A DNA stretch of 64,000 bases from Streptomyces klenkii (GTDB lineage: Bacteria; Actinomycetota; Actinomycetes; Streptomycetales; Streptomycetaceae). Shown here in pieces: positions 29,892 to 38,600 of this stretch (within the stretch, counting starts at the first letter, position 1; every line of letters starts with the position of its first letter). A program made the position numbers and the translations under genes. Location: contig NZ_RBAM01000007.1 of assembly GCF_003626645.1 (NCBI RefSeq), positions 434,001 through 498,000 of the forward strand, written 5' to 3'. Under the pieces are notes generated by a model. The model worked only from the letters and a program-made list of their open reading frames with translations. It was not told the origin of the DNA and ran no database searches.

Positions 29892-30726
29892 ATGAACGGC
29901 CACGAACCGCCGCAGCCGCCACCCGGCAGAGCAAAGGTCATTGCTGTGCGGGTGGTCGTGGTGGCGATCACCGTGGGCACGATCCTCCTGCTGCCCTGGG
30001 TACCGGTCCTTCGTGTGGCGATCATGCAGGAGGAAGCTGGACTGGGCCCTGTTCTGGGGCGTCCTCGTCCTGTCCTTCCTCAACCTGTCCCGCATCAACG
30101 GCGCGGAATCGTGGACGGCGAACGCACAGGTGCAGGCGGGCGCCATCAGCCTCGTGGGCACCGGCATCTGGTCCATCTGGTACTACCTCCGCTACGACAT
30201 CCGCCACCACCGGGAGCTGGAGACCCGCTACGCCGTCGCGCAGGCCCTCGCCGCGGAGCGGGAGGCCGCGGCGCACCGCCGGGCCGTCGCCCACAACGAG
30301 ACGGCCCTCGCCGAGGCCGTCAAGGCTTCCCTCTTCGGCCCCGAGCCCGTGCCCGCCCCCGAGCCCGCTCCCGCGCCACCGGCCCCTCCCGCCCCTCCGG
30401 CCCCGCGGGTGAACGACCCGTTCACCGACACCCGCTCCTACGTCCGTATGCCGCGGCCGGCCCCCGGCCCGCCGGCCCACCCGGCGCCGGCGTCGTTCCA
30501 CGCCCACCCGACACTGCCGCCGCCGGCACCGGCGCCGGCAGCGTTCCAGGCCCCGCCGCCCCCGCAGCGGGGCGGCCGGCACCGGAGGCCCGAAGGGCAC
30601 CCCCCGCCCCAGCCCCACCCCCGGCGCATTCACGAAGTGCGGGCCGAGCTGGATGAGCTCAGTGATCTGCTCCGTAAGGAGCCCAAGGACGGGCCGCAGG
30701 GCGGCCGTAAGGAGCAGGAGTGGTGA
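29892..30726 (+). pseudogene. Membrane protein gene with internal +1 frameshift, upstream partner of the Ser/Thr kinase
   Basis: From the ATG at 29892 (AGGAG 6 bases upstream) the frame reads MNGHEPPQPPPGRAKVIAVR and a first membrane helix VVVVAITVGTILLLPWVPVL. At about 30028 coding switches to the next frame, which gives RRKLDWALFWGVLVLSFLNL, a third hydrophobic stretch AISLVGTGIWSIWYYL, a coiled coil and a Pro-rich tail, and ends with its TGA overlapping the kinase GTG. Removing one A at 30028 (ATG-CAGG to ATG-CGG) joins them as M-RRKL, about 277 residues. The switch point contains AGGAGG (30028-30033). It may be a sequencing error, a real mutation, or, less likely, programmed frameshifting. 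Confidence 0.65.
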
Positions 30727-32270
30727 ACGGCCGCATCATCGCCGGGCGCTACGAGCTCGCCACCGTCATCGGCCAGGGCGGCATGGGCCAGGTCTGGACC
30801 GCCTACGACCGGCGCCTCGACCGGCGCGTGGCCGTGAAGCTGCTGCGCCCCGACCGCATGGCCGGCACCGACAGCGCCGCCGACGAGATGCGCCGCCGCT
30901 TCGTGCGCGAGTGCCGGGTGACCGCCCAGGTCGACCACCGCGGCCTCGTCACCGTCCACGACGCCGGCAGCGACGGCGACGACCTCTACCTCGTCATGCA
31001 GTACGTGGAGGGCGCCGACCTCGCCGACCACCTCGCCGAGCACGAGCCCTACCCCTGGCCCTGGGCCGTCTCGGTGGCGGCACAGCTGTGCTCGGTGCTC
31101 TCCGCGGTGCACGCCGTGCCGATCGTCCACCGCGACCTCAAGCCGCGGAACGTGATGGTCCGCCCCGACGGCTCCGTCATCGTCCTCGACCTCGGCGTCG
31201 CCTCCGTCATGGACGCCGACACCACACGCCTCACCCGCACCGGCTCCCCCATCGGCAGCCCCGCCTACATGGCCCCCGAGCAGGCCATGGGCGGCGCGGT
31301 CGGCCCGTACACCGACCTCTACGCCCTCGGCGTGCTCCTGCACGAACTGCTCAGCGGCAACGTGCCCTTCGCCGGGTCCACCGCGCTCGGCGTCCTGCAC
31401 CGCCATCTCTACGAACCCCCCGTGCCGCTGCGGCAGCTGCGCCCCGAGCTGCCCCAGGCCCTCGAAGACCTCGTGCTGCGCCTGCTCGCGAAGGACCCGC
31501 TGCACCGGCTCGCCGACGCCCAGGAGGCGTACGAGGCGCTCGCGCCCCTCCTGCCGGCACCGGGCTCCGCCCCGGTGGGGCCCCTGGGGCCCATGAACCC
31601 CACGCGCTCCTTCCTGCTGCCGCACGCCCCCTGGCCCGAGCGCTCCGCCACCGTCCCCGGCGCCCGGCAGCAGGCCGAGGCCTTCGCCCCCGCACCGCCC
31701 GCGCCCAGCGGCCCCGATGTCGCCGAAGCCGTCGAGGAGGTCAAGCGCCTGCTCGACCAGGGCGGCATCACCCAGGCCGTCGACCTGCTCGGCTCGATCC
31801 TGCCCGCCGCCGCGGCCGAGCACGGCGAGCACTCCACCGTCGTCAGGACGCTGCGCAAGCAGTACGCGGCCACCCTCATGGACGACGGCCAGTACCGGCG
31901 CGCGCTGCCCGAGCTGCGCCGGCTCGCCGATGACTACGCCGCCGAGAGCACTCCGCGCGCGGCCCGCCAGCGGCTGCGCTGCCAGTACGACGCCGCGCAG
32001 TGCCTGGAGCAGCTCGGCGAGGCGGTGGCCGCGCTCGATGAATACCGCGCGCTCCTCCCGCACTTCGAGAGCCACCCCGACGACCCGGCCACCCCGCTCG
32101 ACATCCGCCGCCGCATAGGCCACCTGCTGCTCTCCCTCGGAGACCGGCAGGCCGCCCACGACACCCTCGTCACGCTCCTGCGCGACGCCGAGCTGCTGCA
32201 CGGGCCGCACCACCCGCTCCCCGCGGAGATCCGGCACACGTTGCAGTGGCTGGGGCAAGTCAGGGCCTGA
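30723..32270 (+). CDS. Soluble Ser/Thr protein kinase with C-terminal TPR-like domain
   Basis: The 515-residue Hanks-type kinase has the glycine loop IGQGGMGQVW (about 15-24), Lys in VAVKLLRP (about 37-44), catalytic loop HRDLKPRNVM (about 136-145), a DLG in place of DFG (VIVLDLGVASV), and APEQ. The C-terminal half (about 325-515) has TPR-like helical repeats (DGQYRRALPELRRLADDY, YDAAQCLEQLGEAVAALDEY). No transmembrane segment or PASTA domain, so it is cytosolic; the overlapping upstream gene could be its membrane partner. GTG at 30723 overlaps the upstream stop as GTGA with AAGGAG 9 bases away; GTG at 30720 is equally possible. Confidence 0.92.
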   Translation: MNGRIIAGRYELATVIGQGGMGQVWTAYDRRLDRRVAVKLLRPDRMAGTDSAADEMRRRFVRECRVTAQVDHRGLVTVHDAGSDGDDLYLVMQYVEGADLADHLAEHEPYPWPWAVSVAAQLCSVLSAVHAVPIVHRDLKPRNVMVRPDGSVIVLDLGVASVMDADTTRLTRTGSPIGSPAYMAPEQAMGGAVGPYTDLYALGVLLHELLSGNVPFAGSTALGVLHRHLYEPPVPLRQLRPELPQALEDLVLRLLAKDPLHRLADAQEAYEALAPLLPAPGSAPVGPLGPMNPTRSFLLPHAPWPERSATVPGARQQAEAFAPAPPAPSGPDVAEAVEEVKRLLDQGGITQAVDLLGSILPAAAAEHGEHSTVVRTLRKQYAATLMDDGQYRRALPELRRLADDYAAESTPRAARQRLRCQYDAAQCLEQLGEAVAALDEYRALLPHFESHPDDPATPLDIRRRIGHLLLSLGDRQAAHDTLVTLLRDAELLHGPHHPLPAEIRHTLQWLGQVRA

Positions 32271-32446
32271 GCCCCCGGCCGGGGCCCCGGGCGTCCGCAG
32301 CCCGGGCCCGGGCCTTCCGCGGCGTCACCCGCACATCCCCGCGCCCCGCGAATCGTTGGTCGAATCGGTGGCCCGGGCCACCCGGACTCCCTACCATCGA
32401 TCAACGCAGGTCGATCACCGTCGCACGACCGCCGCCGGGAGGCTTC

Positions 32447-33070
32447 ATGATCCGCCGAAGGACCGCGCTCTCCGTCACCGCCGCCGCGCTGCTCGCCGCG
32501 GCCCCCCTCCTCACCGCCTGCGGGCAGACCGCCCATCCGGGGGCCGCGGCCGTCGTGGGCGACGACAAGATCACCGTCTCCCAGCTCCAGAGCCAGGTCG
32601 CGGACGTCCGCGACGCGCAGCGCTCCTCCCCGCAGGGGGACCAGCTCACGGCGAACAGCGCCCGCCTCGGCCAGGACACCCTGGTCCGCCTCATCCAGTA
32701 CCGGATCGTGGAGCAGGCCGGCAAGGACAACGGCATCGAGGTCACGCGGCGCGAGTTGCAGCGGCAGCGGGCCGACGTCGAGGCGGCCAACGGAGGGGCG
32801 GCGGCGGTGCGCGCCCGGTTCCTCGCGCTCGGCATCGCGCCCGACCAGATCGACCGGGCCCTGTCCGTGGACCTCGTCCGCGCCAAGCTGGACGGCAAGT
32901 TCGGCACGGCCCGCACGAACGAGATCCTGATGCACACCTCCGACTCCCTCCACGTCGACGTGAACCCGCGCTACGGCGTGTGGGACGGCAAGCGCGGCAC
33001 CGCCCAGACCGCGCTGGAGCCGTGGCTGCGCTCGGCCGCGGCCGCCGCCGCGGCCGAACGCCCGGCGTAA
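32447..33070 (+). CDS. SurA N-terminal-domain lipoprotein
   Basis: The 207-residue protein has a lipoprotein signal (LLAAAPLLTAC, with the lipidated Cys near residue 25), then AAVVGDDKITVSQLQSQVAD, the usual start of the SurA/PrsA-type chaperone N-terminal domain, with the helical QDTLVRLIQYRIVEQAGKDN. No rotamase (PPIase) domain follows. The C-terminus ends with a GVWDGKRGTAQTALEPWLRS segment and poly-Ala. It may assist folding of secreted proteins outside the membrane. GGAGG lies just before the ATG at 32447. mazG follows 34 bases downstream. Confidence 0.85.
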   Translation: MIRRRTALSVTAAALLAAAPLLTACGQTAHPGAAAVVGDDKITVSQLQSQVADVRDAQRSSPQGDQLTANSARLGQDTLVRLIQYRIVEQAGKDNGIEVTRRELQRQRADVEAANGGAAAVRARFLALGIAPDQIDRALSVDLVRAKLDGKFGTARTNEILMHTSDSLHVDVNPRYGVWDGKRGTAQTALEPWLRSAAAAAAAERPA

Positions 33071-33091
33071 GCCGCCCGCCGCCCGGTCGCC

Positions 33092-33097
33092 TAGGCT
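33092..33097 (+). promoter_or_regulatory. -10 TAGGCT for leaderless mazG
   Basis: TAGGCT ends 7 bases before the GTG at 33105, and no Shine-Dalgarno is present, so mazG is probably a leaderless message. Confidence 0.5.
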
Positions 33098-33104
33098 CGG
33101 CGGT

Positions 33105-34076
33105 GTGAACGACTCCGCCGACTCCGCACCTGGCCGCATCGTCCTGCTCACCACCAGCCACCGGGTCGCCCCGGGGCTGCTGTCCTGGCCCGCGTGGCAG
33201 GCGCTCCGCGCCGCCGACCGGGTGCTGTGCGCCGACGCCGGCCACCCGCAGCTGCCGTATCTGCGGGAGGCCGGCATCGAGGTCGAGCACGGCTCGGCCA
33301 CGGCCCGCGAGCTGGTCGACTTCTGCGCGAGCGGGCGGCGCAGCGCCGTCGTCCTCACCTCCGCCGAGGGCGAGTCCGCCCTCACCGACGGGCTCGCCCG
33401 GCTCGCCGGCTCCGGCCGCGAGACGATGCCCGCGCTGGAGCTGCTGCCCGGTTCGTACGACCTGCCCGGCGCGCGCCTGCTCGACCTGGTGCAGGTCATG
33501 GACCGGATCCGGGCCGCCTGCCCGTGGAGCGGGATCCGTACGCACGAGGACCTCGCGAAGTACGCGCTGGAGGAGACGTACGAGCTCCTCGAAGCGATCG
33601 AGACGGGGGACCGGGAGGCGCTGCGGGAGGAGCTGGGCGATGTCCTGCTCCAGGTCGTCTTCCACGCGCGGATCGCGCAGGACGACCCCGACGAGGCGTT
33701 CTCCGTCGACGACGTCGCCGGCGCGATCGTCGACAAGCTCATCCACCGGCACCCGCACGTCTTCGGCGAGGAGTCCGCGCAGACGCCGGAGGACGTGCGG
33801 GAGCACTGGATGCGGACGAAGGCGGAGGAGAAGGGGCGCGAGTCGGTGACCGAAGGCGTCCCGCTCGGCCAGCCGGCGCTCGCCCTCACGGCGAAGCTGG
33901 CCTCCCGGGTGCGGTCGCAGGGCCTCGACGTCGCCGTCCCCGCGGGCGAGGGCGTCGGCTACGAGCTGCTGGCGCTGGCCGTACGGGCCGAGGCGTCGGG
34001 CGTCGAACCGGAGACGGCGCTGCGGGCGGCGGCCCGCACGTACCGCGACGCGATTCGCTCCGCGGAGGGTATGTAG
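33105..34076 (+). CDS. mazG: Nucleoside triphosphate pyrophosphohydrolase
   Basis: MazG hydrolyses (d)NTPs, including damaged ones, to NMP and pyrophosphate. The 323-residue protein has the MazG core from about residue 125: DLVQVMDRIRAACPWSGIRT, then LEETYELLEAIE with the metal-binding E-x-x-E pattern, and EELGDVLLQVVFHARIA with the E-x-x-D motif, followed by HPHVFG. The first ~115 residues (RIVLLTTSHRVAPGLLSWPA ... VLCADAG) look like a shortened tetrapyrrole-methylase-type domain, as in YabN-like fusions. A GTG at 33103 overlaps out of frame; 33105 gives the conserved frame. Confidence 0.92.
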   Translation: MNDSADSAPGRIVLLTTSHRVAPGLLSWPAWQALRAADRVLCADAGHPQLPYLREAGIEVEHGSATARELVDFCASGRRSAVVLTSAEGESALTDGLARLAGSGRETMPALELLPGSYDLPGARLLDLVQVMDRIRAACPWSGIRTHEDLAKYALEETYELLEAIETGDREALREELGDVLLQVVFHARIAQDDPDEAFSVDDVAGAIVDKLIHRHPHVFGEESAQTPEDVREHWMRTKAEEKGRESVTEGVPLGQPALALTAKLASRVRSQGLDVAVPAGEGVGYELLALAVRAEASGVEPETALRAAARTYRDAIRSAEGM

Positions 34077-34100
34077 GGGTACGTACGGCCGCGGCGGGAT

Positions 34101-34148
34101 CGGCACCGCCGGGTGCCGCCGCCGCGGCTGGGCGCCGTTGCGGCGGGA
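34101..34148 (+). repeat. Dispersed intergenic repeat, copy 3a
   Basis: CGGCACCGCCGGG ... CCGCCGCCGCGGCTG ... GCGGCGGGA matches the 5' two thirds of the unit seen at 14571. The terminal AAGGGTG stem-loop is absent. Confidence 0.55.
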
Positions 34149-34219
34149 TTTCCTGCCTGCGGCAAGGCGCGTGCGCGGGGTGCGCCCGTCCGGCGGTGCC
34201 CAGCGGCCCGCGGCCGGTC

Positions 34220-34267
34220 CGGCACCGCCGGATTCCGTCGTCGCGGCTCGGCGACCTTGCGGCGGGA
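34220..34267 (+). repeat. Dispersed intergenic repeat, copy 3b
   Basis: A second head-to-tail copy of the same shortened unit, 119 bases after copy 3a, within the 237-base convergent gap between mazG and a lipoprotein gene. Confidence 0.55.
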
Positions 34268-34275
34268 GCCGCGTG

Positions 34276-34303
34276 CGGGGCGCCCGGGCATGGGTGGGCG
34301 CCC
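34276..34303. terminator. 9-bp GC hairpin between convergent genes
   Basis: GGGGCGCCC (34276-34284) and GGGCGCCCC (34295-34303) form a stem with a 10-base loop. It can terminate mazG and the convergent lipoprotein gene. Confidence 0.6.
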
Positions 34304-34313
34304 CGGGGCGTTG

Positions 34314-35078
34314 TTACGCCGTCTTCGCGGCCGCCGCCGTCAGCTTTTCCGCCGCCTTGGTCAGGGCCTTGGCGAACGCGGCCTTGCCGCGGTCGCCGTG
34401 GTCGCTGTAGTTGTTCAGGACCGTCGTGATCGCGCCGTGGCTGCGGACCGTACCGAGGTCGAAGTCCATCTGCATGTCGCCGGTGACGACGGTCACCGCG
34501 TAGGAGACGGACTCGTCGCCGTACTTCTGCTGCTGCCCGGCGGCCTTCTTCACCTTCACCGTGGCCTTCTTGCCGCTGTCCTTGGCGTCGAAGGACGCGC
34601 ACTTCTCGACCGCCGTCCGCAGCCCCGCCATGGCCTTCTCGGCCGCCGCGCGCTCGTAGCCGCTGACGTCCTGGGCGACGGTCGTCTGGTCGCCCTTCTT
34701 GGTGAAGACCACCTGCGCGTTCGCCTTGTGGTCCTCCTCCAGCCGGCCCGTGTTGAGAACGGCCACGATCGGCGCGCACTCGGTCCTGGAGCCGTTGACG
34801 ATCTGCTCGTCCCCGCCGCCCTGCGACTTGTCCAGGCCCGTGTTCGGCTCCAGCTGCCAGCCGGCCGGCAGGTCCGTCACGGCGACGAGCGCCTTCTGGG
34901 CCTGGTCGGCGGTGATGGAGGCGGGAACGGTGGGCGCGCCCTTGTCCTTCTTGCCGCCGGAGCCCGAGCCCGCAGCCGGGCCGGAAGCGGAATCAGAGCC
35001 GCCGTCGCAGGCGGCGAGCAGCAGCGACGAGGCGGCGACCAGGGCGGCGAGGGCGACCCGGCGGGGGCGAACGTGCAC
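34314..35078 (-). CDS. Lipoprotein of unknown function
   Basis: The 254-residue protein has a lipoprotein signal peptide ending in LLLAAC (Cys about residue 24), a Gly/Ser-rich spacer, and an extracytoplasmic domain of about 200 residues (LPAGWQLEPNTGLDKSQGGG ... TGDMQMDFDLGTVRSHGAIT). Its two downstream cysteines (in TECAPIV and EKCASFD) may pair. The domain pattern resembles sensor-like PknH-C lipoproteins of actinobacteria, but I cannot assign it firmly. GTG at 35078 with AAAGGA 7 bases upstream; the frame upstream of it is not conserved. Divergent to the DUF6479 gene. Confidence 0.78.
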   Translation of the reverse strand: MHVRPRRVALAALVAASSLLLAACDGGSDSASGPAAGSGSGGKKDKGAPTVPASITADQAQKALVAVTDLPAGWQLEPNTGLDKSQGGGDEQIVNGSRTECAPIVAVLNTGRLEEDHKANAQVVFTKKGDQTTVAQDVSGYERAAAEKAMAGLRTAVEKCASFDAKDSGKKATVKVKKAAGQQQKYGDESVSYAVTVVTGDMQMDFDLGTVRSHGAITTVLNNYSDHGDRGKAAFAKALTKAAEKLTAAAAKTA

Positions 35079-35225
35079 AGGGGTTCCTTTGGGTGAGAGC
35101 AGGGAGTGTTCAAAAAGACCAAAATTCGAACGCAAGTATGCACATGTCATGGCCGGCCTCCTGCTCGGGCACCCGTTCGGCCTACGGACCGTCTTGTCCG
35201 GGCGGCGGGCGGGTACCCGCATGTC

Positions 35226-35669
35226 ATGCGCATCCAGTACGTACACCTCGCCGACCTCGCCGCCCCGCACTGGGCCGGCGGGATCATCCAGTTCGTCGTC
35301 GGCCTCTTCGTCGTCGCCCTGCTGATCATGGCCGTGGTCAAGGGCTTCCGGAAGCGCGACGAGGAACCGCCCCCGCCCTCCCAGCCCCAGCGCAGGCAGG
35401 GCGCCTGGCAGACCCGGCAGGAGCACGACACCGGGCCCACCTCGCCCGACCACGGGCCGGGGCACAACGACGACGAGGAGAACAAGGTCGGCTACGTCAC
35501 CGAGCACCGCGAGGCGGACGAACTGCACCCCGAGGCGAACGGGGAGCGCGTGCTGCCGCACGAGATCCACAACCCCGGCAGCCACCCCGAGGAGCTCTCC
35601 GAGGAGAGGAAGAAGTGGAACCCGGGCGGCAGCGGCGGCTTCGGCAGCGGCGGCCCCGGCCACCACTAG
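35226..35669 (+). CDS. DUF6479 family membrane-anchored small protein
   Basis: The 147-residue protein has one membrane helix near the N-terminus (GGIIQFVVGLFVVALLIMAV, residues 17-36) followed by a long polar, Pro/Glu/His-rich cytoplasmic-type tail containing PHEIHNPGSHPEELSEERKKW and a Gly/Ser/Phe end. I recognise the pattern as DUF6479, a Streptomyces-restricted family of unknown function. ATG at 35226 begins the conserved part; no good Shine-Dalgarno is seen. The 147 bases upstream are unusually AT-rich for this genome around 35107-35150. Confidence 0.72.
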   Translation: MRIQYVHLADLAAPHWAGGIIQFVVGLFVVALLIMAVVKGFRKRDEEPPPPSQPQRRQGAWQTRQEHDTGPTSPDHGPGHNDDEENKVGYVTEHREADELHPEANGERVLPHEIHNPGSHPEELSEERKKWNPGGSGGFGSGGPGHH

Positions 35670-35747
35670 GCTCCGCCGCGGCCACCACCAGGCCCCCGCC
35701 CCGGCCGCCGCTCAGCCCCGCCGCCGCTCCCCTAGTAGCGTCGAGGG

Positions 35748-37100
35748 GTGCACGACTCGAACGACACGAACACCCCGCCCGCCCCCTCCCTCTTCACCTG
35801 GGAGTTCGCCTCCGACCCCTACCCGGCGTACGCCTGGCTGCGCGAGCACGCCCCCGTGCACCGCACCGCCCTGCCCAGCGGCGTGGAGGCCTGGCTGGTC
35901 ACCCGGTACGCCGACGCCCGCCAGGCGCTCGCCGACCAGCGGCTGTCGAAGAACCCCGTGCACCACTCCGAGTCGGCCCACGGCAAGGGCAAGGTCGGCA
36001 TCCCGGGCGAGCGCAGCGCCAACCTCATGACGCACCTGCTCAACATCGACCCCCCGGATCACACCCGGCTGCGCCGCCTGGTCTCCAAGGCGTTCACCCC
36101 GCGCCGCGTCGCCGAGTTCACCCCCCGGGTGCAGGAGCTGACCGACCAGCTCATCGACGGGTTCGCGGCCAAGGGGGAAGCGGACCTCATTCACGAGTTC
36201 GCGTTCCCGCTCCCCATCTACGCCATCTGCGACATGCTCGGCGTCCCGCCCGAGGACCAGGACGACTTCCGGGACTGGGCCGGAATGATGATCCGCCACG
36301 GCGGCGGCCCCCGCGGCGGCGTGGCCCGTTCCGTCAAGAAGATGCGGACGTACCTCGCGGAACTGATCCACCGGAAGCGGGAGGATCTCGGCGAAGACCT
36401 GATTTCAGGACTCATCAGGGCGAGTGACCACGGCGAGCACCTCACCGAGAACGAGGCCGCGGCGATGGCCTTCATCCTGCTCTTCGCCGGTTTCGAAACA
36501 ACTGTGAACCTGATTGGTAACGGAACCTACGCGCTCCTGCGCCATCCCGCGCAGCGCGAGCGCCTCCAGCGCGCCCTCGCCGAGGGGGACGAGAGCCTGC
36601 TCGCCACCGGCATCGAGGAACTGCTGCGCTACGACGGCCCGGTGGAGCTCGCGACCTGGCGGTTCGCCACCCAGGACCTGACGATCGGCGGGCAGCGCAT
36701 CGCCGAGGGCGACCCCGTCCTCGTCGTCCTCGCGGCCGCCGACCGCGACCCCGAGCGGTTCGCCGAACCCGACACCCTCGACCTCTCCCGCAGCGACAAC
36801 CAGCACCTCGGCTACGGCCACGGCATCCACTACTGCCTCGGCGCGCCCCTCGCGCGCCTGGAGGGCCGGACCGCCCTCGCGACGCTCCTGCGGCGCCTCC
36901 CTGACCTGCGGCTGAACGCCGAACCGGAGGACCTGCGGTGGCGCGGCGGGCTCATCATGCGCGGCCTGCGCACCCTGCCGGTGGCGTTCACACCGGAGGG
37001 CACGCCAGAGGGCACACCGGAGGGCAATCCGGGCGGCGGTCCGGGCGGCATTCCGGCGGGCAATCCGGGCACAACCACCCGGGAGCAACCGTACGCCTGA
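35748..37100 (+). CDS. Cytochrome P450
   Basis: The 450-residue protein is a soluble bacterial class I P450. It shows LLNIDPPDHTRLRRLVSKAF (the C-helix W/H-x-x-x-R region, about 95-114), the I-helix oxygen-binding AGFETT (about 248-253), the K-helix E-x-x-R in EELLR, and the heme loop GYGHGIHYCLGAPLAR with the heme-ligand Cys at 363. The C-terminus carries a low-complexity tail of TPEG/NPGG repeats not usual for the family. No ferredoxin or ferredoxin reductase gene and no biosynthetic cluster is adjacent, so it relies on redox partners elsewhere. GTG at 35748 with GAGGG just upstream. Substrate unknown. Confidence 0.95.
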   Translation: MHDSNDTNTPPAPSLFTWEFASDPYPAYAWLREHAPVHRTALPSGVEAWLVTRYADARQALADQRLSKNPVHHSESAHGKGKVGIPGERSANLMTHLLNIDPPDHTRLRRLVSKAFTPRRVAEFTPRVQELTDQLIDGFAAKGEADLIHEFAFPLPIYAICDMLGVPPEDQDDFRDWAGMMIRHGGGPRGGVARSVKKMRTYLAELIHRKREDLGEDLISGLIRASDHGEHLTENEAAAMAFILLFAGFETTVNLIGNGTYALLRHPAQRERLQRALAEGDESLLATGIEELLRYDGPVELATWRFATQDLTIGGQRIAEGDPVLVVLAAADRDPERFAEPDTLDLSRSDNQHLGYGHGIHYCLGAPLARLEGRTALATLLRRLPDLRLNAEPEDLRWRGGLIMRGLRTLPVAFTPEGTPEGTPEGNPGGGPGGIPAGNPGTTTREQPYA

Positions 37101-37147
37101 GCACCCGTCATCCGGCGTGACCTCGGCGTGACCTCCGCTACACCGGC

Positions 37148-37176
37148 TTGTGACTGGCGTGGGCCGTCGCTATCTT
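37148..37176 (+). promoter_or_regulatory. Promoter of the rpfC-like gene
   Basis: -35 TTGTGA (37148-37153) and -10 TATCTT (37171-37176) are separated by 17 bases, close to the vegetative consensus. GGCGTGACCTC occurs twice just upstream (between 37112 and 37134) and could bind a regulator. Confidence 0.65.
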
Positions 37177-37238
37177 CAACGACCATTCCGACGCCGCACC
37201 GGACGTCGTACCGAATGCCGCACGAGAGGCCCCTGCCC

Positions 37239-38369
37239 ATGAGACCTGGAACCGGCCGACATCGCCGCCCCCGTCAGATACCCGCCATCGTGGTCGCCGC
37301 GGGGGTGACCGCCTCCGGAATCGCCCTGCCGCTGCTCGCGGCCACGGGCGCGAACGCCGCCGACGCCGGCACCTGGGACCGCGTGGCCCAGTGCGAGAGC
37401 GGAGGCCTGTGGAGCGCCGACTCCGGCAACGGGAGCTACGGGGGACTGCAGCTGACCCAGGACCTCTGGGACCGCAACGGCGGCCGGGAGTACGCCCCCC
37501 GGCCCGACCTCGCCAGCCGTGCGCAGCAGATCGCCGTCGCCGAGCACATCCTCGAAACCAGGGGCAATGCCACCTGGTCGAGCTGCGCCGCGCGCTCGGG
37601 CCTCACCTCGGGAGGCACCAAGGCCGACGTCAATCCGGGCGGCACGCACGCCCCCGCGAGCGACTCGACGCCATCGCACGACCCGGAGCGCACCACTTCG
37701 CCCTCTGCGCCGTCGGAGCCGGACGGGCACTCCAAGCCCTCGGAGCCGTCGGCGTCCCCCTCGCAGTCCGGGAAGCCCTCGACGGAGCCTTCCGCTCAGC
37801 CGTCGGCCGGCATGCCCTCGCCGGACAAGTCGTCCGGCGGCCCGTCCGGCAAGCCCTCCGGCAGCGCGTCCCCCGACGGCTCGTCGTCCAAGCCGGGCGA
37901 CACGAAGCCGGGCGACGGCAAGGCCGGTGACGGCAAGCCGGGTGACGACGCGTCCGGCGAGCCGGGCGAGGGCCGGCACCGCAAGCCCTCGACGTCCCCC
38001 GCGGGCGACGATCCGACCTCGATCCCCACGTCCCCCGAGTCTCCCGCGGCGCCGTCCCAGGGCGCGCCGGACGGTTCCGGTTCCGCAGGGGGGCAGGCGT
38101 CCGACGGCGTCGAAGGCGGTTCGGGCAAGCACCGTGCCGACCCGTCACGTTCGGACGACACTCGATCGTCGCGCGGCGGCGGCGAAGGCCGTACCGGCAG
38201 TCCCACGGCCACCGACTACACCGTGCGCCCCGGTGACAACTTGTCAGTCATTGCCGAACAGCATGCGGTCAACGGTGGTTGGCAGTCGCTCTACCACCGC
38301 AATGAGAAAGTGGTCGGAACCGATCCCGACCTGATCCTTCCTGGTCAGAAGCTTGAGATGGGTAAATAG
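37239..38369 (+). CDS. rpfC: Resuscitation-promoting factor with C-terminal LysM domain (RpfC-like)
   Basis: Rpf proteins are secreted muralytic enzymes that help spores and dormant cells restart growth. The 376-residue protein has a signal peptide ending ATGANA, then a transglycosylase-like Rpf domain (about 45-120): TWDRVAQCESGGLWSADSGN with the catalytic Glu in C-E-S-G, GGLQLTQDLWDRNGG, and IAVAEHILETRGNATW. A very long Ser/Pro/Gly/Lys linker (about 135-325) is followed by a LysM domain (YTVRPGDNLSVIAEQH ... GWQSLYHRNEKV). ATG at 37239 follows GAGAGG; ATG 37215 is an alternative. Adjacent to the rpfA-like gene; the names follow the order of the S. coelicolor pair from memory. Confidence 0.9.
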   Translation: MRPGTGRHRRPRQIPAIVVAAGVTASGIALPLLAATGANAADAGTWDRVAQCESGGLWSADSGNGSYGGLQLTQDLWDRNGGREYAPRPDLASRAQQIAVAEHILETRGNATWSSCAARSGLTSGGTKADVNPGGTHAPASDSTPSHDPERTTSPSAPSEPDGHSKPSEPSASPSQSGKPSTEPSAQPSAGMPSPDKSSGGPSGKPSGSASPDGSSSKPGDTKPGDGKAGDGKPGDDASGEPGEGRHRKPSTSPAGDDPTSIPTSPESPAAPSQGAPDGSGSAGGQASDGVEGGSGKHRADPSRSDDTRSSRGGGEGRTGSPTATDYTVRPGDNLSVIAEQHAVNGGWQSLYHRNEKVVGTDPDLILPGQKLEMGK

Positions 38370-38533
38370 ACCGGCAGTTCGCGGCGAATGTCCGTTCCAG
38401 TCGAAAGTGAGACATGGGTCTCTTTGCCAGTTGGCGGAATGTCATCTTCCCTAACTCGGCAAACGGCCTCCTACCTGCGGAAACGTGATGTTCCCCTGGG
38501 TAACCAGGGGCGACTGTGGCTGGAAAGAGGGGT
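38370..38533. other. Upstream part of the rpfA-like gene leader region
   Basis: The gap between the two rpf genes is 459 bases. This first part contains a hairpin CCCCTGG-GTAA-CCAGGGG (38493-38510) that may end the rpfC transcript or act as an operator upstream of the rpfA promoter. The rest of the gap is promoter and riboswitch. Confidence 0.5.
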
Positions 38534-38563
38534 TTGAACCCTTGCCTCGACTGTGTTTACCGT
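38534..38563 (+). promoter_or_regulatory. Promoter of the rpfA-like gene
   Basis: -35 TTGAAC (38534-38539), 18-base spacer, -10 TACCGT (38558-38563). Transcription from here would start just before the riboswitch and give a leader of about 255 bases. Confidence 0.6.
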
Positions 38564-38600
38564 CGTGACCGCTCGCCACCGCGAGCACCACGGTCGTCAC

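Noticed and set aside
35748..37100. P450 as part of a natural-product biosynthetic cluster
   Set aside because: No PKS, NRPS, terpene or tailoring genes occur around it; neighbours are lipoprotein, DUF6479 and rpf genes.
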